Positions 34,007-41,185 of a stretch of 64,000 nt of DNA are shown here, piece by piece; the stretch's first letter is position 1, and every line of letters starts with the position of its first letter. Made by a program: the position numbers and the translations under genes. The notes under the pieces are model-generated. The model did no database searches. It was not told the origin of the DNA and saw nothing but the letters and a program-made list of their open reading frames with translations. Origin of the DNA: RH-AL1 sp050013235 (GTDB lineage: Bacteria; Pseudomonadota; Alphaproteobacteria; Rhizobiales; Beijerinckiaceae); NCBI GenBank assembly GCA_050013235.1, contig JBEKFQ010000012.1, forward strand, positions 1 through 64,000, given 5' to 3'.

Positions 34007-35800
34007 ATGCTTGCGATCGCGAAACGATTCCTGCGATCGGGGTCCGGCCGCGCGTTCCTGCTGCATCTGGCACTCTGCGCCATGCTTTCGGCCGCGGTCG
34101 GGGGCGGGTTTTATTATTCCAGCTTGAATTGGTTCGTCGCGCATAAAAGCGAGGAGAAAATCACCGCGCTCCGGCTCGTCGACGCCTTCGTGACCAACTA
34201 TTCCGCGCTTCGATCGCAGTTCGCGGCAGACGCCCCGGTTCCCTCGACGTTTCGTGCCCATTCCATCGAAGGCTTCAACAAGCAGCTCGGCGCCGACGAT
34301 GTTTTCCGCTTGCGCTGGGTCGGCCGTCCCGGCCGCGAAATCGCAACCGGGCCGGCGGACGCCTCGATGGCGAAGACGATCGAGGCTTTCGCCACCGAGA
34401 CCAATCCGAGATCGAAGTCCGAGTTCCTGACCACCGATGGTCAAGTGATGTTCCGGACGGTCTATCCGTCATTCGCGCATGAGCAGAGCTGCGTCGTCTG
34501 CCACAACAAAATGCAGCCGGGCGCGCAATGGCACCTCGACGACCTCATGGGCGCCTTCGTCATCGACGTGCCGGCTTCACCCTTCCTGCGTGCGATCTGG
34601 ATGGAGAGCGCCGGGTTGGGCCTCGGCCTGTTCATCGCGCTCGGGATCGCCGGCCTTATCATTTCGCGGCAGCATTTCCGGCAAATTGCGGAGCGTGAGG
34701 TGGCTGCGACCGAAATCGGAGACGCGCGCCAGCTCGCGGCGCAGATCGCCCATATGGCGCGGCATGACTCGCTGACGCAATTGCCCAATCGCGTCGCATT
34801 CTCCGAGCATATGACGTCGGTCCTCGCGCGGGCCCGCGAAACGGGCGAGAGCTTCGCCGTCCTCTGCGTCGACCTCGACCGCTTCAAGGAGGTCAACGAC
34901 GTTTTCGGACACCCGGCCGGCGATGCTCTGTTGCGCGCGGTCTCCGAGCGGCTGCAAACGGCGGCCGGGGGCGCCATCCTGACGCGGATTGGGGGCGATG
35001 AATTCACGCTGATCTCGACCGGCGGCCAGCAGACAGCGGAAGCGTTGGCCGGCCGGTTGCACGCGTCGGTCGCCACCAGCCTCGATGCCGCGGGCCAGCA
35101 GATGCGCACCAGCCTCAGCATCGGCATCGCGATATACCCGGACAACGGCTCCGGCGAGACGACCCTGATCGCCAACGCGGATGCCGCGCTCTACCGGGCC
35201 AAGGCGGATGGGCGCGGCAGAACCCGGTTCTTCGATGCCGAATTGGACATGCGGTTGCGCGACCGACGTGAGTTGCAACATGAAATGAGCCTGGGCCTTT
35301 CGCGCGGTGAGTTTATCCTCCATTACCAGCCGCAGACGCCGATCGACGGCGAATTCGCCGGAATGAAAGCCCTCATTCGCTGGAACAATCCAGCCCGCGG
35401 CATGATGTTGCCGGGAACGTTCATTTCGCTCGCCGAGGAGACCGGGCTAATCATTCCGATCGGCGAATGGGTTTTGCGCGAGGCCTGCCGCGAAGCAGCC
35501 TCATGGCTGCGTCCACTGCGCATTACCGTCAACCTTTCGCCGGCCCAGCTTCGTCATCGCGATCTTGTCGAGCTCGTCCTCTCGATCCTGAAGGAAACCG
35601 GCTTGCCGCCAGGCCGGCTCGAGCTCGAGATCACCGAGGGGCTTTTGGTGGAGGATTTTTCGCGCGCCGTGATGATCCTGCGGCGCCTCGAGGAGCACGG
35701 CGTGCGCATCGTCATGGACGATTCCGGAACGGGATATTCTTCCTGTCTAAGTTGCGGCCGTTTCCCGTCGACAAGATCGAGATCGATCATTCCCGCATAG
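34007..35800 (+). CDS. Haem-binding (Tll0287-like/DUF3365) GGDEF protein with degenerate, truncated EAL
   Basis: A 597-residue protein. A membrane helix (about 16-40) is followed by a periplasmic DUF3365/Tll0287-like sensor domain ending with the c-type haem motif CVVCH (about residue 165), a second membrane helix (about 200-222), a GGDEF domain with an intact RIGGDEFTLIS loop, and an EAL domain. In the EAL domain the motif Glu is lysine (MKALIRWNNP), and after DDSGTGYSS the frame shifts near 35743: one missing C explains the change, because the next frame reads SKLRPFPVDKIEIDHS before stopping. The last third of the domain is absent. The product is probably a haem-regulated diguanylate cyclase. 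ATG 34007 has GGGAATAGG before it. Confidence 0.82.
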   Translation: MLAIAKRFLRSGSGRAFLLHLALCAMLSAAVGGGFYYSSLNWFVAHKSEEKITALRLVDAFVTNYSALRSQFAADAPVPSTFRAHSIEGFNKQLGADDVFRLRWVGRPGREIATGPADASMAKTIEAFATETNPRSKSEFLTTDGQVMFRTVYPSFAHEQSCVVCHNKMQPGAQWHLDDLMGAFVIDVPASPFLRAIWMESAGLGLGLFIALGIAGLIISRQHFRQIAEREVAATEIGDARQLAAQIAHMARHDSLTQLPNRVAFSEHMTSVLARARETGESFAVLCVDLDRFKEVNDVFGHPAGDALLRAVSERLQTAAGGAILTRIGGDEFTLISTGGQQTAEALAGRLHASVATSLDAAGQQMRTSLSIGIAIYPDNGSGETTLIANADAALYRAKADGRGRTRFFDAELDMRLRDRRELQHEMSLGLSRGEFILHYQPQTPIDGEFAGMKALIRWNNPARGMMLPGTFISLAEETGLIIPIGEWVLREACREAASWLRPLRITVNLSPAQLRHRDLVELVLSILKETGLPPGRLELEITEGLLVEDFSRAVMILRRLEEHGVRIVMDDSGTGYSSCLSCGRFPSTRSRSIIPA

Positions 35801-35943
35801 CGAATGCGCCGGCCTTGCCCACGGCCTGAAATCGCCAGCGCATGCCGCGGCCTTCCTTTCCCAAACTTTTTTTAGACCCCCGCGAATAAACCGCCGCCCC
35901 GTCCAGTCTTGCATCTTGGGAACCAACTCCCGGGGAGCTGACC

Positions 35944-36180
35944 ATGACGGACGGACAGGATCACGACACCGGCGGCCCCAACCGCCGCCATCTCTTGGAA
36001 TGCATGGTTTGGGCGGACACCGGCCTGCTCTGGACGGTGAGCGGCGGGGTGCCAACCTCGAAGCTGATCGGCGGGGCCGCGCTCGCGGCGGAGTCCTCGA
36101 GCTTCAGCTTCCTGCAGATCAGCGACAGCCATATCGGCTTAAGGGCGAAAACGCGCTCGGCAACATGCGCGATGCCTGAT
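35944..36180 (+). pseudogene. N-terminal stub of a Tat-exported metallophosphoesterase
   Basis: With a good ribosome site (GGGGAG) and ATG at 35944, the frame encodes DTGGPNRRHLLECMVWAD, a twin-arginine signal, and then SSSFSFLQISDSHIGL, the first metal-binding motif (D-x-H) of calcineurin-like phosphoesterases. Right after this the homology ends; a neighbouring frame gives KGENALGNMRDA and a stop at 36179. More than 200 residues of the usual protein, with the other metal motifs, are gone. It is therefore a truncated gene, not a small functional protein. Confidence 0.75.
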
Positions 36181-36217
36181 AAAAAACGCTGTCATCTCCA
36201 GCGCAAGGGAGCTCATC

Positions 36218-36793
36218 ATGGCGAAAGTCGCGGTTGTCTACCACAGTGGCTACTGTCACACGGCGAAACAGGCAAAGGCGGTCGAGGAAGGTGCCGGCTC
36301 CGTCGCGGGCGCCGAGGCTCTTCTCCTGCCCATCAGCGCGGAAGGCGAGCTGGCGGCGGGCGCTTGGGAGCTTCTTGCGAGTGCCGATGCCATTCTTTTC
36401 GGCTCGCCGACCTACATGGGCGGCGCCTCCTGGCAGTTCAAGAAATTCGCGGATGCCTCGTCAAAGCCCTGGTTTGGCCAAGTGTGGAAAGACAAGATCG
36501 CCGGCGGCTTCACCAATTCGGCCTCGATGAACGGCGATAAATTCAACACCATCACCTATTTCGTGACGCTGGCGATGCAGCACAGCATGGTTTGGGTTGG
36601 CACCGGCCTGCTGCCCGCCAACGCCAAAGCCAACAAGCATGGCGATATCAATTATGTCGCGGGCTTCACCGGCGCGCTGGCGACCTCGCCGTCGGATTCG
36701 TCGCCCGATGAATTTCCCAATGCGGGCGACCTTGAAACAGCCAAGCTCCTCGGCCGGCGCCTCGCGGAATTCGCGGTGAAGCTGCGGGGATAA
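36218..36793 (+). CDS. Flavodoxin family protein (WrbA-like)
   Basis: A 191-residue FMN protein. The phosphate loop VVYHSGYCHTAKQAKAVEEG starts at residue 5, and FGSPTYMGGASWQFKKFADA (about 60-80) is the second FMN loop, as in NAD(P)H:quinone reductases of the WrbA/flavodoxin-like group. It probably reduces quinones or other acceptors in the cytoplasm. CAAGGGAG precedes the ATG. It is convergent with the OmpA-like gene, 9 bp away, and unrelated to it. Confidence 0.9.
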   Translation: MAKVAVVYHSGYCHTAKQAKAVEEGAGSVAGAEALLLPISAEGELAAGAWELLASADAILFGSPTYMGGASWQFKKFADASSKPWFGQVWKDKIAGGFTNSASMNGDKFNTITYFVTLAMQHSMVWVGTGLLPANAKANKHGDINYVAGFTGALATSPSDSSPDEFPNAGDLETAKLLGRRLAEFAVKLRG

Positions 36794-36802
36794 GCCTGCC
36801 CC

Positions 36803-37831
36803 TCACCGCTCCGTCAGCTTCAGCTCGATCCGCCGGTTCTTGCGCATGGCTTCGTCGGTATCGCCCGGCTCCACCGGTTGATATTCGCCAAACCCGGCCG
36901 CGACCAGGCGATGGGGATCGACGCCTCTGCCGGCGAGATATTGCACAACCGCGATGGCGCGGGCGGCGGAGAGATCCCAGTTGGACGGATATTGCGTCGA
37001 TTTGATCGGGCGTTGATCGGTATGGCCGTCGACGCGCAGCACCCAGGCGATTTCGGGCGGGATTTCGCGCTCCAGCGTGATGATCGCGGCGGCGAGTTGA
37101 TCGAGTTCGGCATGGCCCGCCGGATTGATCGCGGCCTGGCCGGACTCGAACAGGACTTCGGATTGGAAGACGAAACGGTCGCCCGCGACCTTGATGCCGG
37201 GCTTGTCGCCCAAAATCTCGCGCAGGCGGCCAAAGAAATCGGAGCGGTAGCGCGCGAGTTCCTGGACCTTTTGCGCCAAGGCCACATTGAGACGCGAGCC
37301 GAGATCGGCGATCTTGGCTTGGGCCTCCTTATCCTTGCCCTCCGAGGCCGACAAAGCCTCCTCGATCGCCGCGAGCTGGCGGCGGAGCGCCGCGATCTGC
37401 TGGTTCAAAATATCGATCTGAGAGGCGGCGCGGGCCGAGATCTGCTTTTCCTGATCGAGCGCCGATTGCATGGCGGCGGCCTGTCCGCCCGCGCCCGCGG
37501 CCTGCGCATTGGAGGTATCGATCATGCCTTGCAGGCGCGCGCGTTCCTTTTGCGCGGATTCGAGTGTCACGGTCAGGGCGGCTAGGCTCGTTTGCGCCGC
37601 CTGCTTATTGGCGCGCTCCAACGCTAGCAGGGAGGTCAGTTCCTCCACCTGGCGGTTCAGTTTGGTCAGAGCGGTATCCTTGCCCGTGACCTCGCGGGCC
37701 AGGAAGAATTGCGCCAGCATGAAAACCGACAAGAGGAAAATGATCACCAGCAGCATGGTCGACAGGGCATCGACAAAGCCCGGCCAATAATTCAAGGCGC
37801 GTCCGGCGCGCCGCGCCCGGCCCAAGGCCAT
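36803..37831 (-). CDS. OmpA/MotB-like peptidoglycan-binding protein with coiled coil
   Basis: A 342-residue inner-membrane protein. One membrane helix (about 16-40) contains the aspartate in YWPGFVDALSTMLLVIIFLL, placed as the proton-binding residue of MotB. A coiled coil spans about residues 48-185. The C-terminal OmpA domain (RFVFQSEVLFESGQAAINPA; LRVDGHTDQRPI; NWDLSAARAIAVVQYL; KNRRIELKL) binds peptidoglycan. It overlaps the MotA/TolQ-like gene by one base (TGATG), so the two form a stator-like ion channel anchored to the cell wall. No flagellar genes are present. Confidence 0.88.
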   Translation of the reverse strand: MALGRARRAGRALNYWPGFVDALSTMLLVIIFLLSVFMLAQFFLAREVTGKDTALTKLNRQVEELTSLLALERANKQAAQTSLAALTVTLESAQKERARLQGMIDTSNAQAAGAGGQAAAMQSALDQEKQISARAASQIDILNQQIAALRRQLAAIEEALSASEGKDKEAQAKIADLGSRLNVALAQKVQELARYRSDFFGRLREILGDKPGIKVAGDRFVFQSEVLFESGQAAINPAGHAELDQLAAAIITLEREIPPEIAWVLRVDGHTDQRPIKSTQYPSNWDLSAARAIAVVQYLAGRGVDPHRLVAAGFGEYQPVEPGDTDEAMRKNRRIELKLTER

Positions 37832-38754
37832 CAGTGGCGCTCCGGCGTGGACGCGAGGCGGCGCAGCAGAGCCTTGATTTCGGCATTCTGCTCGGCTTGG
37901 GCCTCGACCCAATCGCGGATCTGTTGCTGTTCGACGCGCATGTGCTGCACCAGCCCTTGAACGCCCTCGGCGAGATTGGCCAGAGCGGTGGTGTTGGCGC
38001 GCAGATCGACGGTGGCTTCGATCCGCGGCAGGGCTCCATGCGTGGGATCGAACGTCGTAGCGGTCAAGGCATCCTCGAGCTCGGTGTAAAACCGGTTCTG
38101 CGCCTGGCCGCCTTGCAAATCGAGAAACCCGAGGACCAGCGAGCCGGACAGACCGAAGAGCGAGGAGGTGAAGGAAATACTCATGCCGGCCAAAGGCGCG
38201 GCCAGGCCGTTTTTCAGATCGTCGAACATGACGCCGGCATCGGCGCCGGTCTGCATCGATTTGATCACCCCGCCAATGGATCCCACCGTTTCGATCAAGC
38301 CCCAAAATGTGCCGAGCAGGCCGAGAAAGATCAGCAGGCCCGTCAAATAGCGGGAGACTTCGCGGGATTCGTCGAGCCGCGTGCCGATGGAATCCAGAAT
38401 GACCCGGAGCGTGACCGTCGAAATCGACGCGCCCGGCGGCTTATCCCCCAAAAGTGTGGCCATGGGCGCGAGCAGGATGGGCTGTTTGACATGGGAGGCC
38501 GTGCCCATCGGCAGCGCATTGACCCAGCGGACCTCGCGGAACAACTGCGCGACTTGCCGGATGCCGAGCAGGATCCCGACGAAGAGAACGCCGAAGATCA
38601 AGCCGTTGAGGCCGGGATTGGCCATGAAGGCCGTTCCGATTTTCTTATAGAGAATCAGGATGATGAAGGCGATCAGGATGAGAAAGAAGATGATTCTCAC
38701 CAAAAAAATGCGAGGCGATGAGAGCCGGAAAGGATCGGTGTCGGCACTGGCCAT
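37831..38754 (-). CDS. MotA/TolQ/ExbB-like proton channel protein
   Basis: A 307-residue membrane protein with hydrophobic helices at about 16-37, 47-66, 136-157 and 186-212. The SRYLTGLLIFLGLLGTFWGL and GLAAPLAGMSISFTSSLFGL helices are the characteristic pore helices of this family. The C-terminal 70 residues form a cytoplasmic helix. With the downstream OmpA-like partner it should make a proton-driven unit acting on the envelope. The pair is common as a stand-alone unit in related bacteria; its exact task is not known to me. Confidence 0.88.
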   Translation of the reverse strand: MASADTDPFRLSSPRIFLVRIIFFLILIAFIILILYKKIGTAFMANPGLNGLIFGVLFVGILLGIRQVAQLFREVRWVNALPMGTASHVKQPILLAPMATLLGDKPPGASISTVTLRVILDSIGTRLDESREVSRYLTGLLIFLGLLGTFWGLIETVGSIGGVIKSMQTGADAGVMFDDLKNGLAAPLAGMSISFTSSLFGLSGSLVLGFLDLQGGQAQNRFYTELEDALTATTFDPTHGALPRIEATVDLRANTTALANLAEGVQGLVQHMRVEQQQIRDWVEAQAEQNAEIKALLRRLASTPERH

Positions 38755-38993
38755 GAACGCTCCCGCAAATTTCTTATATTACTTCCCGTATTCGCCAGCT
38801 TTGGCGGCCGGAAGCAAGCCCGATAAGCCGCCGCTAAATTGCGGCCTGACCGGCAAATGGCAAGCATTTTCGTGGGGGAGGTGCCAATGCGACAGCGAAC
38901 ATCAATTTCCCCCGGTTGAAAAAAGCCGCCGATGCTGTGATGGTTGCGGCCGCGCGGAGAACTCCAGCGCGTGACCTCGCCGAAGGAACGGCC

Positions 38994-39458
38994 GTGAAAG
39001 TTCAGTATATCACTTGCGCGAAATCGTCCTCGGTCGACAGCAAGACGAACCAGCTCAGTCTGTTTCATGTGCTCGACGAGATCGGCGCGCCGTCTTTTCC
39101 GCTGCACTTGCAGAGCGTTTGCATCGCCGCTCTGTTCGAGCGGGAGCCGGACGATGCCTTGGTCCAATCCTATTCCTTGGTGATCAAGCTGGACGGCGGT
39201 CTGCTCGCCTCGTTCACGATGACCATCGATTTCACCGGCGCGCGCCGCAACCGGAGCGTCAATACGATCCAAGGCCTGACCATCCCCGCCACCGGCGCGG
39301 TCACCATCGCGATCGTCCAAAAGGGGAAGATCTTGGCGGAATGGCGGGCGCTTGCGCTGCTGACCGGTGTGGCGGGCTCGCAATCGCACGCGGAAGCCCC
39401 GCCCGCGGCGGCGAGCGAGTCGATGCCTGTGGTAAAAACAGCGGCGATGTTGAACTGA
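38994..39458 (+). CDS. DUF6941-like protein
   Basis: A 154-residue protein. I chose the GTG at 38994 because AAGGA lies at 38983-38987, at ideal distance; reading upstream has no start with a ribosome site. The start VQYITCAKSSSVDSKTNQLS followed by LFHVLDEI is the pattern of DUF6941 proteins, beta-rich proteins of unknown function. The C-terminal 30 residues are low complexity (alanine and serine). It is divergent from the MotA-like gene, and an inverted repeat follows it. Confidence 0.68.
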   Translation: MKVQYITCAKSSSVDSKTNQLSLFHVLDEIGAPSFPLHLQSVCIAALFEREPDDALVQSYSLVIKLDGGLLASFTMTIDFTGARRNRSVNTIQGLTIPATGAVTIAIVQKGKILAEWRALALLTGVAGSQSHAEAPPAAASESMPVVKTAAMLN

Positions 39459-39500
39459 ACCGGCGTCGGGCTCTGGCCGGTCTTCAGTGACGAGACGCTT

Positions 39501-39575
39501 CCGTCCTTGCGAGCGCAGCGCAATCCATTCTCCGGCGCGTTACCCTGGATTGCTTCGCTTCGCTCGCAAGGACGG
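39501..39575. repeat. Inverted repeat of the CGTCCTTGCGAGCG type
   Basis: Left arm CCGTCCTTGCGAGCG...CAATCCA (39501-39527) and right arm TGGATTGCTTC...GCAAGGACGG (39546-39575) form a hairpin with a few mismatches. This is a widespread intergenic repeat type in GC-rich bacteria. It lies between convergent genes and may stop transcription. Confidence 0.8.
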
Positions 39576-39587
39576 CGCTCGAGCGCC

Positions 39588-40379
39588 TTACGCGCCCTTC
39601 ACCAAATTCAGCAACGCTGCCTGAATCGGTTCGTTGCCCGCGCAAACGGAGCCTTTGGTCAACATGTCTTGCCCGCCGTCGCAATCGGTGGTGAAGCCGC
39701 CGGCCTCCTTGACCATGACGAGGCCCGCCGCGATGTCCCAGGATTTGATGCCCCGTTCCCAATAGCCGTCGTAGCGACCGGCCGCGACATAGCACATGTC
39801 CAAGGCGGCCGCGCCGAGGCGGCGGACATTGGAGACCTTGCCCATCACGGCATTCAGCTCTTGGCTAAACTGGGCATGTCCGGCGCGTTTGCCGAGATGC
39901 GGGATGCCGCAGCCGATCAAAGCGTCCGGGAGCTTGTTGCGGCCGGAAACCCGTAGGCGCCGGTTGTTGAGATAGGCGCCCTGACCACGCTCGGCGACGA
40001 ACATGTCGTCGACGGCGGGATTATAGACCACGCCCGCCACGATCTGCCCCTCGCGCGCCAAAGCGATCGAGACGCCGAAAATCGGGATGCCGTGGAGAAA
40101 ATTGGTGGTGCCGTCGAGGGGATCGATATGCCAGGTATGGCTTTTATCCGTCCCTTCGATCTCGCCGCCCTCTTCCATGATGAAGCCATAGCCGGGCCGG
40201 GCCTTGGAGAGTTCCTCGAAGACGATCTTTTCGGCCTTTTGGTCGGCGATGGTGACGAAATCGCCGGGGCCCTTGACCGAGACTTGCAGATTCTCGACCT
40301 CGCCAAAGTCGCGCTTCAGGCCACGGCCCGCCTTCAAGGCGGCGGCCGTCATCACATTCATCAAAGCGGATCGGATCAT
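39588..40379 (-). CDS. suhB: Inositol monophosphatase family protein SuhB
   Basis: A magnesium-dependent, lithium-sensitive phosphatase of 263 residues. The metal motifs are complete: FIMEEGGEIEG (glutamate, about 70-80), HIDPLDGTTNFLHGIP (about 93-108) and KSWDIAAGLVMVKEAGGF (about 213-230). In E. coli SuhB also joins rRNA antitermination; whether that applies here is unknown. It is a single gene. Confidence 0.94.
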   Translation of the reverse strand: MIRSALMNVMTAAALKAGRGLKRDFGEVENLQVSVKGPGDFVTIADQKAEKIVFEELSKARPGYGFIMEEGGEIEGTDKSHTWHIDPLDGTTNFLHGIPIFGVSIALAREGQIVAGVVYNPAVDDMFVAERGQGAYLNNRRLRVSGRNKLPDALIGCGIPHLGKRAGHAQFSQELNAVMGKVSNVRRLGAAALDMCYVAAGRYDGYWERGIKSWDIAAGLVMVKEAGGFTTDCDGGQDMLTKGSVCAGNEPIQAALLNLVKGA

Positions 40380-40525
40380 CGGGGTCTCGGATCAGGCACA
40401 GGACAGAGGGAATTGGAGAGGTGGTGATGCACGCCCCGTCCGCTAATCGCAAGCCCTTGCTGCCGCGCGGCTGGCCCGGCGGCGGCTCTTAGTCTGTAAG
40501 AACTTGAAAAGGCTTATGAAATGAA

Positions 40526-40933
40526 TCAAGAGAGATCTGCCGCAAAGATCTTGAGATCGTCGAGCGCGCAATGGGCCAACGCCCCTTCATGGGTCGCGCG
40601 GAGCGCCACGCGGGGCGCGGCGCCGCACAGAAACGCCTCTTGCCAGCGCGGGGCGCAGAGACACCAGCGGTCGCCGGCCTTCAATCCGGGAAAACCGTAA
40701 GCGGGCATGGGAGTCGAGAGATCGTTGCCTCGCGCTTTCGAGAAGGCCAGAAATTCGTCGCTCATCAGGGCGCAGACCGTGTGGCTGCCTGGATCTTGCC
40801 GGCCGGTATTGCAGCAACCATCCCGGAAAAACCCGGTCAGAGGCTGGGTGGAGCAGGATTCCAGCGGCTCGCCCAAGACGTTGCGCGCGCTCCGGCCGCC
40901 GCCGCCGCCATTCCCTGCTTCGTCCCTAAACAT
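40526..40933 (-). CDS. DUF2237 family protein
   Basis: A 135-residue protein rich in conserved cysteines and tryptophans: ARNVLGEPLESCSTQPLTGF, FRDGCCNTGRQDPGSHTVCA, SKARGNDLSTPMPAYGFPG and GDRWCLCAPRWQEA. This is the full DUF2237 pattern; the family has no established function. The cysteines suggest metal binding. It ends 147 bp from suhB on the same strand. Confidence 0.9.
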   Translation of the reverse strand: MFRDEAGNGGGGGRSARNVLGEPLESCSTQPLTGFFRDGCCNTGRQDPGSHTVCALMSDEFLAFSKARGNDLSTPMPAYGFPGLKAGDRWCLCAPRWQEAFLCGAAPRVALRATHEGALAHCALDDLKIFAADLS

Positions 40934-41005
40934 GGCGCGTTCTCCGGAGACAGGCTTTCAAACCACAGCATGCGGCGTGAGTGGACTGATTAAAACCCCC
41001 ATCTT

Positions 41006-41185
41006 TAGAGTATGTCCCGAAAAAGTTGCGGACTTTTTCGATCGAGGGCATGCTCTCACTCCTGAGTAAGAGAGTATATCCCGGAAAAGCTGCGGGCTTT
41101 TCCGGTCGAGGGCATGCTCTAACCTCTTAAAAAGAGAGCGAGTTCCAGTCGTTTTGGTGAGTCCGCCAAAGCGGAGCGCGCTCTA
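41006..41185. repeat. P-P-Q palindromic element, copy 5 (extended)
   Basis: P at 41006-41056, a 14-bp spacer, a second P at 41071-41120, a 14-bp spacer (aacctcttaaaaag) and Q at 41135-41184. This is the only copy with two P units. The outer CTA (41183-41185) is the complement of the TAG stop of the chemoreceptor gene. The constant 14-bp spacing between units argues that the spacer is part of the structure. Confidence 0.92.

Noticed and set aside
36803..38754. Zorya-type anti-phage system (ZorA/ZorB-like pair)
   Set aside because: The proteins resemble MotA and MotB-like parts in general, but no ZorC, ZorD or ZorE gene is adjacent; neighbours are a flavodoxin and a DUF6941 protein.
20807..39575. 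The inverted repeats at 20807, 32326 and 39501 as a novel element
   Set aside because: Their sequence types (CCCCTTGTGGGG, GTCATTCCGGGGC, GTCCTTGCGAGCG) are widespread intergenic repeats in GC-rich bacteria, so they are annotated but not reported as new.
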